From assembly GCF_034190915.1 (NCBI RefSeq), contig NW_026947484.1, positions 70,697,482 through 70,761,481 on the forward strand: 64,000 nt of DNA. The letters run 5' to 3'. The translations under genes were made by a program, and so were the position numbers. Positions 13,030-24,176 of this stretch are shown here, piece after piece; the stretch's first letter is position 1, and every line of letters begins with the position of its first letter. The notes under the pieces were generated by a model, which ran no database searches, was not told the DNA's origin, and saw only the letters and a list, made by a program, of their open reading frames with translations. The stretch comes from Cavia porcellus. Lineage: Eukaryota > Chordata > Mammalia > Rodentia > Caviidae.

Positions 13030-13420
13030 ATAAAATCTTAAAAGTTAATGTGAAGCATGTTTGGGAATTTCTTACTAAATTTAATATATACCTTTATTGT
13101 ATCACCCAGTAATTTTACTCTTACATATATATTCAGTGAAAATGAAGACATATTCCATCAGAATGCTGTAATTGTGAATGTTTCTACCAGCCTTATCCAT
13201 GACAACTGAAACCACAAACATTCCAGCTGTCTATCAACGGAGGAGTCGGTAAGGTCGGTCATATATTTATAGAAAACAATAGTATTCCACAATACGATGA
13301 AACAAAGTGCTGATGCATGCTAGCTCTGAGTAGCCAGAAACAGAGGAGCAGCTATTGTACAATTCTATGTAGCTGAGGTTTTACACAGGCAGAACTAAAC
13401 TATGGTTATAGAATTAAAAA
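13030..13420 (+). mobile_element. Old L1 3'-end remnant
   Basis: Contains diverged forms of the L1 ORF2 C-terminal and 3' region: 'cacccagtaattttactctt', the 'ttatccatgacaactgaaac' block and 'ccagctgtctatcaacgg'. It ends in the 45-bp 3'-UTR-like segment and an A tract (13416-13427). Confidence 0.72.
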
Positions 13421-15059
13421 AAAAAAAATTGAGCTTTCAGGTGTTGAGAGATTGACAGGAAAGTGAATACAAGATAAATTTCAGAAGGCAGAATTTCTCA
13501 GTATTTTGACAGACTTCTGCATTATACAACCTAACATGTTTTTGAAAACTCATGAAACCCTGTACTTGCTACTTTATCATTTTTGTTATCCTTTAATCAA
13601 AAGGGAAAAGAAACAGTATCAATAAGAAAAATGCACAGAGAAAATAGCATAGAAATGTATCTGCATTGAAGAAAGGAACATCTAGAGAATAGAAGGACCA
13701 GGAGGAAATTGTTTTAAAATAGTGATGGAGACTTGCACACGCATCAAAGGACCAAGAGAGGAAAACGTCAAATTCAAAAGGAGGGGTATTGGCAGAGCCA
13801 TATCCCAGGGCAAGCAGAGGAACTGCATTAACAGTACCAAGCACTTTGCTTTTCTGCTTAAAAAGCCAAAATGAGACAGAGTAGGCTCAGGAGGTTTAGG
13901 GACATGGTCCAATTAATTTATAGTAGGTTATGTAATCAATCATGGGGAGACGAATCATAAAGATTCATTTACTTAGGCTCCACGCTGTCCTCATAAGGAT
14001 AAGAGTATCTCTTGGGTCTCCACAATTGACTTCTAACAAGGAAGATAATTTTGATCATGTTAGGGATGTATTTCTGAAACAGACTCTGCTCTGGAATACT
14101 GCTTTGGTAAAGGATAAGCAACAATCCTCGTCTAAAATTGTTTTTCTAGAAGAAAAGTCAGTACCACCAGAAACTGCACAGGTGCTACCATGCACTATGA
14201 AGCCTGGTGCGAACAAAGACTGACAGATATGTTTGCAACAAGCTTGAGGATCAGAATTTTGGGTGATGAGTCAACCAAGAACACTTTTTCCCCATGAGTT
14301 TAGTGGAAAAATATGTTTTAAAAACAAGGCAGCAAGGGCTAGAAATTATCTCAACAAACACTGAGACACTCATGCAGACATCTACAACTGCTGAAACTTT
14401 GGAAGCAAGTGGAATATGTTTGCCAAATTGATTAGGGGCAAATGAGTGGGACAAAGCATAGTGGGTGTTATTTGGTGCCACTTGAAATTTGAGAATCCAC
14501 GCGGAATGCGAGCAAATGTCACAGCACAATACAGGCTGAAATAACAGTATTAGCTGCAGCTCTTCACAGACAAAGCTCTTAAGTGGCTTCATTGGAAACT
14601 ACTCACATTTGAAACTATGGATGATGAAACTTCATAGGGAGTAGAATAAATGGAAACCATCTGGGAAGAGAATAATGGAAATTAGAAGCATGTTCTAAAA
14701 ACTCAAAAATCTGATATGCTGCTCATATTGAACATTTGGCCTCATCCCATAGCACTGTCGTATAAAATTTTTGTGTTTTGCTGGGAAAAATCTTTTTTAA
14801 AAATAACATTTTCATTTTATCAATTATGTTAAAATCCTCTCATTTCTATCTAGTAAAATTGACTGATTAAAACTGTATGATCTTTAACTTTTCATTTTTC
14901 TGATAACTGTTAACCATGCTGTTGTTAAAATACATATACCAAAAAGTGGAACCCTAGAATCTTTGGGAACTCCTTTGGTAGAGCTATTACGCTAAATAAC
15001 GTTTTTTTTCTCAAACGTAATCCATACAAGGAGCTGTCTTTATCTGCTGAGTCTTTGGA
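13421..15059. other. Non-coding stretch, nothing recognised
   Basis: Several 60-113-codon frames exist on both strands, but none has a family signature. Confidence 0.45.
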
Positions 15060-15205
15060 TTGTGTGACTTAAGCAGCAGAAGTTGAACACACAAATTCAG
15101 AGTGCAGGAAATTTGGTGTCTCCTGGCTTTTTTCCTTGGGCTCGGGCTGTCTTCTCTGTGTCCTCACATTGCTTTTTCTAGGTGTGCATACATAACCACA
15201 GCAGG
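15060..15205 (-). mobile_element. Possible MaLR/MLT LTR fragment
   Basis: The plus strand reads like an antisense MLT/MST core (tggtgtctcctggc, then ttctctgtgtcctcacattg). It is short and diverged, so the assignment is tentative. Confidence 0.38.
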
Positions 15206-15944
15206 AGTACTGGGGTGAAGCCCCACGAAGACTTCATTTAAATTCAAAGGGCGGTTCATGCAGCTGATTTTCTTAAAAGACCCCAGTTCATAGCTGCGAA
15301 GTAGACAATGGGGTCCCCTCCCCCAGCCCTATGAAAGTAAGCCACATAAGCTACCTGTTCACCCTTCTCTAGTTGACTTGACTTGAAATTTTTCCGGAAG
15401 TTATGTGAACATGAACTCTGATGTCTTATATGCATTTTCACAAGCGATGGAGGGTTCTGTAAAACAGTAGCTTTTGTATTGTGACATTATAATGGAATAA
15501 GGGATGACATTGACCCAGTAAAGTGAGAGGAGAGTTACACAGACTGGCTTTGTTCGTTGAATTGAGATGTATTTTTAGCTTGGCAGAAAGGGTTTGATAT
15601 CTTGCTTATTCATTCCTGCTGACCAGTCCCTCATGTTAAGATACCCACTGGTTAAGGTTCAAAGATTTGAAGAAAGCCAGAGAAGGAAAAAGACATCTAG
15701 ATTTCCCCTGTTTGAGATCTCACTAAAGGTGAAGTGTGTGCTATTCTTGGAGACATTTGTCCTAAAAATATTTATTCACTCTGCACACCAGCGTTTTAAG
15801 TTAGGCACTTACTTCTCCTTAGAGGTGAGTGGCTATTTTGAATGTTGTAGAAAGTTTAGCAGCATCTCCAATCTCTACTCCCCATCTCCCAAACTCCCTG
15901 TTTGGTGTAATTAAATTGCCTTCTGCCTCCCATGCTTTCTTTTT
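15206..15944. other. Non-coding stretch, nothing recognised
   Basis: The frame at 15594-15914 has no recognisable domain. No repeat family assigned. Confidence 0.45.
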
Positions 15945-16131
15945 CTTTTCTTTTGATTCCACTGTTGAGAACTGAACCCAAGGCCCTCACATGGAGCTGC
16001 ATCTTCAGCCATTTTTTTTTTTTTTTCTGGGAGTACGACAGGTGGCTAAATTGCCCAAGCTAGGCTCAAATTTGTAATCCTCCTGCCTCGGCCTCTCAGA
16101 GTATAGATTGGGATTACAGGTGCGTGTCACC
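15945..16131 (-). mobile_element. B1-dID-type dimeric SINE
   Basis: On the minus strand a B1 monomer (block including 'tgagaggccgaggcagga') precedes an A-rich linker (the plus-strand T run at 16013-16026) and an ID-like monomer with 'ggccttgggttcagttctc'. Reverse-oriented dimer, moderately diverged. Confidence 0.78.
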
Positions 16132-16313
16132 AAAGATGGATCCAAGTATTGTCAAATACCCCTTGAGGAACAAAACTGCCCCCAACTGAAAGCTGATATT
16201 CAAAAAGGAAGAAAGAAGCCAGACAGTATCATGAGAGAAGCATGAGAAAGGTGTGAAGTCCTATGAGGCTTCTCTTCTTTTTTTCTTTTCTATTCTTTTA
16301 AGATTGCTTTGTA

Positions 16314-16408
16314 TAGGCTGGGGATTTAGCTCAGCAGCATAAGCACCTCCCTTGTAAGTAGGCAGTCATGAGTTTGATCCCCGGTACTAATACAAAAACA
16401 AAAACAAA
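16314..16408 (+). mobile_element. ID SINE (tRNA-Ala-derived)
   Basis: Starts 'ggctggggatttagctcag', keeps a polymerase III A-box-like region and the B-box-like 'gagtttgatccc', and ends in an (CAAAAA)n tail. Flanking copies of roughly 'aagattgcttt' form a target duplication. Several anticodon-arm substitutions compared with the copies at 29.6, 57.5 and 61.0 kb suggest an older insertion. Confidence 0.88.
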
Positions 16409-17540
16409 GATTGCTTTTTTTTCCCTCAGTGTGGGAGATACTTGAGTATTTTCAAAGTTGGAGATGTAATATAATTACTCATGGGTGGTAAATTAGTCAT
16501 GATTATCTCCTTGCTCTCTGGTAACCTTATTGACATGACAATGGTAAGAAAGGATCGAGAGAGATAGAAACTCAAAAGAATAAAAGAACTAGTAGAAAAA
16601 TACAATAGATAAGCAATTTAAATTTTTTAAACCAAAACAATATGAAGCAGTGATTACTAAATTAGAAGATCATAGGAAACCACTATTTCAATGCCCAAAA
16701 TATATTACTTTTATCAGCAAGACACTAAAAGACCAAAACTATCCTAGAAAGTGAGTGTGATACACGGAGATAAAGGTGTGATATTTAATTAGAAGGTTTT
16801 CTTCAGAGTGATGAATTTCCAAATCCCCTACCCATTTCTGGCCAAACAGGAGGCCACTCCTATAATCCTTCTTGGGTTTCTGCAGCTTTTTTCTTTCTCC
16901 TGGAGAAACTGAATCAATCAGAACAGCTTTAGATTTTAGAGTTTTTCAGTTTGAACAGCTCAGGAAAAGACTCAACTATGCAAATTTATGGATACATAAA
17001 AATAGTCTCCTTTTTGGGGGGAATCAAACTTATTTTCTTCATCTGATACCTAAGAAAACTGTGTTTCATATTCACTGCCTCAGATAGAAATTTGGACACC
17101 ATTGATACTGATTTTATTAATCCAACTGTTGTACAATTAGGCTGAAATGCACTAGAATAGAAATTCTTTCTTACTTGTGTGAATGGTGCAAAGATCTGTG
17201 ACCTGCTTTCCCAGCATTGTGAATGTGAGACACAGACTGATAAGATTTTGAGATCTTCACATGTGCTTCCAACTTTGCTTGGGGCAGGGCCATCTGATAT
17301 AAAGAGAAGGGCAGGAGTGGTACAATTTTCTTGTTTCCTGAAGCCAGGTTTTAAGGAGAGCACACTAGCAATCTGCCTAGTCTGAATCACACTTGGTTTC
17401 CCCGTTTCACAGATGTGGTTTTATTATGAATTTACAGGAATAATTGAGAAATGATCTGGTTAAGTAGCTGGGTCATCTGTCACAATCACAAGATTTGTTC
17501 GATGTTTTTACAGTATTCATTCATTTAATTGTGGTCACAG
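16409..17540. other. Non-coding stretch, nothing recognised
   Basis: Frames at 16872-17087 and 16986-17390 lie on opposite strands of the same DNA and neither has a recognisable motif. Confidence 0.45.
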
Positions 17541-18440
17541 ACTGATACTGAACTTCAACTCATGTCAGCTTTTGTGCCACTTTATGAATGAACAAGAAAG
17601 AATCCATGTCTTCCTAGAGATTGAACTCTGTTGAAAGAGTTATATGCTAAAAAGTAAGCAAATGTTATATTTTCAAATAGTATTATGCTCTAGAAACAAA
17701 GTAATGTAAGGCAAAAGGAATATAGAATTAAGTGGGTTAATCTCTTAGATAAGGTAGTCAGACAAGTTTCTCTGAGGAAATGACATACTGACAAACATAA
17801 GCTGTGTCAGAAGAACATCATGTGAATATGTAAAGGAAGAGAATTTGAGAAGGAAGGGACAGTAAGTCTAGAACGCATGACATTGCACCAAGAGCAGTGT
17901 TCTCAAAAGCTAGAGGAGAATAAATTGGAGGTGTCACTGAGGTGGAGCAGCCTTCAAGCTAAGGGTGACAAAGAACCACTGATGGGTTTTAAAACAATTC
18001 GGTGTATCTTTTTAAAGGATCATTGTGATGGCTGTTCCAGAGATGAAATATAATTTTTCAGTAACCTGGACCAGAGTTAACAGATTTGGACTAAACTCTT
18101 GGAGGAATAATTGAGAAATTTAGAAATCAGTATTTAGCTTTCGAGGCAGAAATAACAGGACTTGTTAATGACTTGTAAAGTAAGTGAAGGAGAGCAGAAA
18201 CAAGAATGTATAGCTTGGGTTTGTGACTCGAGCACATTTTACTGAAGTGAGACAGGCAAAGAAATATTAACCCTTTGGATAAGAATCGTTCTGGTTTGCA
18301 CATGTAAAATATGAAGTGACTATTAGGTCTGCAGGCAAAGATCTTAAGGCAAAAGTTTGGTATGTGACTAGAGAGTCTGAAGCTTTGGCTAAGATGAGAG
18401 ATACACAATTCAAAATCATTAGTATATGCAACTGTTAATC
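17541..18440 (-). mobile_element. L2 LINE remnant (antisense)
   Basis: The plus strand follows the typical antisense L2 text in order: 'tctctgaggaaatgacat', 'ggaagggacagtaag', 'gatgggttttaaaacaa', 'tttaaaggatcattgtgatg' and 'ggctgttccagagatg'. L2 is an ancient mammalian LINE. This copy is highly diverged and has no open frame. Confidence 0.68.
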
Positions 18441-18449
18441 CTGATATGC

Positions 18450-18775
18450 AGGCTTCATTGGCTTGAGAAACACCTATCAGACTGGTAGAACATGCTCCTG
18501 GGTGTGCCCTGCTGTGTCATGGAGACATGGGCTTGGGTAGTTGGGTATGTGGTCTTTCCCCAGGTATTCTCTGCTGCTGGTCTCATTCTCTACTCTCTGG
18601 CTATCATGACATGAGCGCCTTCCTCTTCAGCCCCTTCCACAATGCTGTTTTTGCTGTGGAACTGGCCAACCATGGACTGAACACATTGAAACTGTAAGTC
18701 AAAACAAATCTTTCCTCTGTTAAATTGTGGGTGTTAGCTATTCTGTCCCAGTAATAGGAAAGCTGACTGGTGCAG
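18450..18775 (+). mobile_element. MaLR-like LTR remnant
   Basis: The 3' half has 'ccatggactgaacacattga', 'aactgtaagtcaaaac', and the 'gctattctgtcccagtaata' terminus. The 5' boundary is uncertain because the flank is diverged. Confidence 0.65.
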
Positions 18776-20047
18776 CGTACAAACAGTATGGAAAACTACA
18801 GACCTGCATAAATTTATATCAAGACAAAAGACTTTTGCTAGGGCACTTTGATATTTGTTGGTCCAGAATCAGCAGATTCAGAGGACTCATGAGGAATCAT
18901 CTTAAAGGGAATTCAAAGTTAGGAGTTTAGAATATGATCTTGAACTTGTTTGGAAACATGTTATTATAGAACACTTTGAATATTAAGGTATATATGTATG
19001 TATGCAGTAGTGAAAATAATACACTGTGTATTAGTTGGCCATAGAAGCAAACATCAAAAAATCACTTCAATATATTGTTTAATCCTTTAAATTAGTTACA
19101 ATATAATCTAATTTCAAAACACATATTAACTGTATTTTCAGCAAGTACAAGAGATAAATATAACACAGAATTGTAGAAAAGTAATTCTTGATAGTGGTTA
19201 AGAACATACTTAAATTTTTTAACTAGAATTAAGTTGTAGAAAAATAGAAATGTCAGAAAAGCAATACCTAAGAAAGTAATTACTCAATCTTTAAATTTGC
19301 TAATATTGTGGCATAAATTAATTATTATTTTCTGTTTATGCTTTTGGTCTCTGTCTAATGAATTGTTTCTGTCACATTTACTCTTCAATAATTCTTATTA
19401 TATTGTTTTGAAATTATATGCATATATGTGTACCTGTAATTTAAGTATGTCTGGGAATTATGATAATGTCACGTTAACTCTTCATCTTTTAAAAGTCTTT
19501 TATAATTGTTAACTTCAAAAATATAGAAAATTAACCTATTTGAGTTGCAGATTGTGTTTGAGGTAATGCTATACACACATTAAATTATAATCTAGGAATA
19601 GAAAATAAAATAGTATTTTCTTTTGGAATAAGAAAGGACATATTTTGGGGGAGATGAGGTACCAGGGGATTATTTAAAATGGCATTTTCAAGACACGTGG
19701 CTTAATGCAGGTACTGGATGGTGGTGGTCTCATATGTCATAAATAATGCTTGACTTCAATAGAAAAATGATGACTCAGCAAAAACTCTTTTCAAATATTT
19801 CACTACTATAACAGCCACTCAAAGAGATACTAATGTTATGTAGGATTTTTCTTTGAGTTTCACCTACCTCTTTAAGTTAACACTAATGCAATTGGATGTG
19901 GTTAGTTGCTCTAGGAAAGGTTTATTTACCTTTCTCCGTCATCTTTGCAATAAAATATATCTGTTTGTAGATGTTTGTATAGAGAATAATAGTATTTAAA
20001 GTCTAGCAAGGTGATAAGCTTGAAATAGTTGGTGCAACAATAAAAGT
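18776..20047. other. Non-coding AT-rich stretch
   Basis: No coding frame or repeat family recognised. Confidence 0.5.
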
Positions 20048-20195
20048 ATCAATGGTTTTTAACATTTGTTGTGCATTGGAATTCCATGTACTGATGTGAT
20101 TTTTAAGGGTTGTTTAGGATCCACTCATGAGATTCTAATTTAGATGGACTAGAAGGCAGCCTATGTATGGTTACTTTTAATAAACTAACCCCCAA
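20048..20195. mobile_element. hAT/Charlie-like DNA-transposon remnant
   Basis: The text 'caatggtttttaacatttg', 'tgcattggaattcc', and 'gagattctaatttagatgg' matches the common mammalian non-autonomous hAT pattern in which a TIR-like start is followed by 'gcacattagaatcacctg' and 'agattctgatttaattgg'. It is diverged and the exact family is not named. Confidence 0.55.
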
Positions 20196-20615
20196 ATCAT
20201 ATAAAAATATGAAACACATGAGTCTATGAGAATTAATGATATTAGAATATAGATTTGTTTAACCTCTTTTTATTTAGATAAATATGTAAAATGCTAAAGA
20301 AGATATGTTAGATAAAATATTGTTCTATATTATTAGATAAAATGACCACTTCTAAATTTTTATTCTTTATTAGTAAGATTTATACAAAACAGATTAAAAT
20401 CTTTCAAAGATATCATTATTTAATCTTACTTCCTTAAATACTTAACCTATCCCCCAAAATTACACCTTGACCTGATCTAATTCTCTTGCTGTAATTTTAC
20501 TTTTGGGTATGAAATAGGTTTTAAGTTTATTGTAGAGATGAAGCTCAGAAGGTGTAGTGACTTATTACTGCACTCTGCCTACCAAATAAGGTTCAATTAC
20601 ACTCAATAAGAAGAA

Positions 20616-20618
<3 letters not shown>

Positions 20619-20655
<37 letters not shown>
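20619..20655. repeat. (GT)18 microsatellite
   Basis: Uninterrupted GT run. It generates artefactual VCVCV and HTHTH peptides on the two strands. Confidence 0.96.
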
Positions 20656-20657
<2 letters not shown>

Positions 20658-22839
20658 ATTTGGTACCCAGGCAGACAACACTGAAGATACCAGCTGCTCC
20701 TTGGCTTGGGTGAACAGTGACCAAAAGCATGCAAAATCACTATCAGTTTTCAGTGAACTGGGATCTCCATCACATTGCCATTTATCTATTTCCAAAGTAC
20801 CTAGATAATATTGTTGGTTTAAAAGAGCTATGCTTCTACCATTTTTTCTTAGAAGAGAGATTTCCCTCTTTATAGAAAAGGGCAAGCCTATTAGAATCAC
20901 CTGAAAAAAATTAAAAATAAAATCTAATAGCTGTTTCTGCCTTTAGTGGATACCTACTTATACTTAAGTGCCATATATCCTTAGTGTCTCCTAGGCAGCT
21001 TAGCTAGCAGTAAGGATATTACATTTTATTATATATACATCAGACTGTGAATTTCAGTGACCAGCACTTTGAAGCTGAGCTCTGGGAGCACAAACTTTGC
21101 TCAATTATGGAAAAGGTGACATGTGGACACTGTTTGGACAGGCAGTTTTCATGGACAAAGGCAAAAAATGTGATGCATTGACATTTGATTCTTTTTAAGT
21201 GCTATAGAAGTCCCTAAAAATATTCTGACCAAAGAAACCCCCCAAATTACACAGAAGTAAGAGTACTACTAAGGGTTTTTAAAATAATATTTTTATTAGT
21301 ACATATTCTAAGTACAGAATAATTACATTCATGGTGGAAAGTTGGTACGTGTACATAGCCTATGTTAATTTTTTAGAATTATAAAAATATAAAAATAACA
21401 TAAATATCTTCAAATTTCATCATCCCCTTTTAAAAATTTTTTCATGTAATATTTCATATCAAAATATCCTTTCATAAAGGTTATATTGATTTTGTGTATA
21501 AAATTTCACTGTACTTTTAATAAATTTTATTTATATATTTAATACTATTAAGAAATTGTTTGTTATTGAATGTTATAGTCCAGATCACATTCTTTTATGA
21601 TACAAGTCTCCTTGTATACATGTGAAACAATTTCCCAATACTGTAAGGGCAGAAGTAGAATCAGTAAGTTGCTCAATGAGTTCTGAACCCTACATAAATA
21701 TTTGTCAATAATTACTTTCAAATCAACTGACTTACACTTCTAAAATGTAGATGTTAGATTTGTATTCTACAGAATTTAGCAAAATGTCATCCAAAGATTT
21801 TCGTGCTTATGCTTCAAAAGAATTAAACTCTTCAACCTTCACTAAGTTTTCTATGTCCAGTCTCAAGTTCATATATAATTTCCTGGTTCTATTTCTAACA
21901 AAAATTGTGTATCAGCAGCTGATGAGAGGAGTGAGTTCAGTTCTTCCATTCTGGTGAAAGAAGTCTGCGATTCACTCCTCCCTCCCTCCATGGATGGGAC
22001 ACAGGGCTCGAAGACCTGCAGGAACACCAGCAACAGAGTAGGACCATGGCTAAGCACACACAATGGGCAAGAGGAACGAGGGCATGGAAATATCCATTAG
22101 AACATTAGCAATATGAGTCAACAGGTGATCAATAACCTCTCTTTTTGTTTTATTCTCTTCTTCCTCCTCCTCTCTTTTGTGAACTATCTTACTTGACTTT
22201 ATGATAAGTTCATGTGAGTAAACGTTGTCTCTCCTCTTTCTGGTTCAATTCAAAACTTCTAGGCCTTCTCTTCCAGTCCTCTCTCTAGTGTCCTAAAGTT
22301 TTCCAAAACCTGAATGATTATCCTGTGCCCTCCAACATTGCTCTTACCATATTTAACTGAATCCATCTCTCCATAATATCCCCTATCTTCCTGGAATACT
22401 CCACAAAACTCCTCTTCCACACAAAAAGGTAAAATTACTCCTCTAAGTGGAAAATCACTGAATACAAGTACCTGGCATCAGTTGGATTATGTTATATTTC
22501 TGTAGCCCTTACTCCTATGGCTATTGATGTAAGGCTAACAATCAGAAGCCACACTGTACTTGAGTCTGCAGTTATTGCCAACTGAGCTACTTTTACCAGG
22601 ATGTCATATGTGCTATAACTAATTTCCACCCTGTATGACAACACTGTGATTGTAAGGGATCATAACCATCACCATAGTCCAGTACCAAAGGAAAGGGTCC
22701 TAAGTCAAATAAATAACAAGTCCTCAGTCTTAATGTATTTGGAAGGCAGGTTCTTGGGATAGACATAAAGAACAAGAACCACCTGTATCTAGAAGATGCC
22801 CAGAGAAAGACACCTTCTAGGAAAGTCTCAACACCAATG
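20656..22839. other. Non-coding stretch up to the L1
   Basis: No coding frame recognised. The 5' end or UTR of the L1 at 22.84 kb may extend back towards about 22.5 kb, but no landmark fixes it. Confidence 0.45.
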
Positions 22840-23313
22840 ATAAGGCTGTATAATGTAAAAAATCTACACACATCAATACAGAAAACAAAATAAAACAAAA
22901 AATGACAAGATGAAGAAAAAAAATACAACCCCAAATGCCCAGCCCACCCATAGCAAGTCCAGAATACAAAGAGATAGAGGAAATTGGAAGGCAATGAATG
23001 GAACTCCCTGAAATGATAGCAGCATAAATGAAAAAGAACAAATCAAATAGACAATAGTAAAAATAATGTCTAAGGTACAGAAAGAAATGATTGTCAAAGT
23101 GAAAGACATGAAAGCAGTCATAGCTAAACAAATAAAGGAGTTTAGGAAAATGATGGAAACCATGAATGGCAAACATAGCCAAGAAATTGGACCAATGAAA
23201 CAGGTCCAAACAAATACAGATTAGAAACTCCATTGAACATATACACAGCAGAGTGAATGAAAGCAAGGACAGAATATCAGATCTAGCCAACAGGAATGCC
23301 ACTAGCCACCAGG

Positions 23314-23329
23314 AAAAGAAAGATACCTT
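23314..23329. repeat. Left target-site duplication of composite element
   Basis: AAAAGAAAGATACCTT, identical to 24161-24176. The plus-strand nick implied is CCTT/AAAA, which fits the YYYY/RR preference of the L1 endonuclease for a minus-strand insertion. Confidence 0.9.
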
Positions 23330-23366
23330 GTTTTTTAAAATAATTTTTTATTTTAAGGAAAATAAC

Positions 23367-23775
23367 ATCAAGCAAAATAAAACAGAATAAAGCCAATCAA
23401 AACAAAACTGTAATACAGGATTTCAAAACAGGATAATAGGAAATCACTGAATGGCTACTATTATGCCTCTTGTTGTCTTCAAAATAGCTGCCCATACCAT
23501 CAGACATGGGGAAATTAAAAAAAAAAAACAGAGCAAAATAGAACCAATAAAGACATAGCAATGACAATCTAGGACTTCAAAACAAGATAATAATAAATCC
23601 AAAATAGCTATCATAATATATCTTATCTTTAAAGTAGCTGCCCATGCTATCAGATATAATACAATCAAACAAGATGAAACAGAATCACACCAAACCAAAC
23701 AAAGCAATGAAAACAATCCATGACTTTAAAATAAACTACTAGGGAATTAACAATGGCTGTTACCTTCAGAAGGAG
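23367..23775 (-). repeat. ~150-bp tandem repeat, about 2.7 copies (locus 1)
   Basis: Equivalent landmarks recur every 150-152 bp: 'agctgcccat' at about 23486 and 23636, and the 'atggcta/atagcta/atggctg' landmark at about 23450, 23602 and 23752. Copies differ by substitutions and small indels, with similarity of roughly 70-75 percent by eye. Related units are at 28259-28452 and 41365-41760. Confidence 0.82.
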
Positions 23776-23984
23776 ATCCTCCTCCATAGATGCTATATTG
23801 CATATTGCTATCCTCTCAAAAGATGATCAGACTACTGGTTTGAGGCCTGAAAAGTCAATGAAACACTAAAAACTAAAATCATTAAGTTGCATTTTACTTC
23901 AAAAGCTATAAATTCAGCCTGTGTTTCTCCAGATCAGTCAGTCATTTATGGTGGTGGTGGTTGCGGGGGGCACCTTGGCTGTTC

Positions 23985-24159
23985 TTGTCTCCTAGCCTGT
24001 GCACCAGAAGTGGGTTGCATCTCATTCTCCTCCTCATTGCCTGCAAATGGCACTGACTCACAGGAAGAGGCTGGCATCTGATTCTCCTCCCCAAGGCCCG
24101 TGACTGGAGCTAACTCACACACAGGAAGGGACTGATTTTTGGATTTCCTCCCCATGGCC
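23985..24159 (-). repeat. 57-61-bp tandem repeat, three copies
   Basis: On the plus strand 'attctcctcctcattgcc', 'attctcctccccaaggcc' and 'atttcctccccatggcc' end at about 24041, 24098 and 24159, giving spacings of 57 and 61 bp. Each is preceded by a 'gactcacaggaag'-like block. This forms the GC-richer 5' head of the composite element. Confidence 0.75.
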
Positions 24160-24160
24160 A

Positions 24161-24176
24161 AAAAGAAAGATACCTT
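24161..24176. repeat. Right target-site duplication of composite element
   Basis: Identical to 23314-23329. L1 ORF1 text resumes directly from here. Confidence 0.9.

Larger units (their letters stand above)
23330..24160 (-). mobile_element. Unassigned composite retroelement with two tandem arrays
   Basis: An 831-bp block interrupts L1 ORF1 between perfect 16-bp duplications. On the minus strand it starts TGGCCATGGGGAGG, has a GC-richer head built of three 57-61-bp repeats, a unique middle (about 23776-23984), about 2.7 copies of a ~150-bp repeat, and an A-rich end (on the plus strand the T-rich run just after 23330). Orientation, duplications and A-rich end indicate L1-machinery retrotransposition. 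No long frame looks coding; a 135-codon minus-strand frame across the head is proline- and serine-rich and reads repeat sequence. The layout (head repeat, VNTR, A-rich tail) is only an analogy to composite elements such as SVA. Alternatives are a retrocopy of a repeat-containing non-coding RNA, or an L1 5'-UTR-derived element. Confidence 0.75.

Noticed and set aside
20565..20900. 111-codon minus-strand frame with an HTHTHT tract, and its VCVC counterpart
   Set aside because: Generated by the (GT)n microsatellite; same for frames at 44524-44805 and 44657-44875.
22593..23302. Overlapping hydrophobic minus-strand frames (99-161 codons) that look like membrane proteins
   Set aside because: They are the complement of A-rich L1 ORF1 sequence, which gives Phe/Leu-rich peptides when read antisense.
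23367..23775. CRISPR array or centromeric satellite
   Set aside because: The units are 150 bp, contiguous, diverged, and few in number; no spacers, and the DNA is mammalian.
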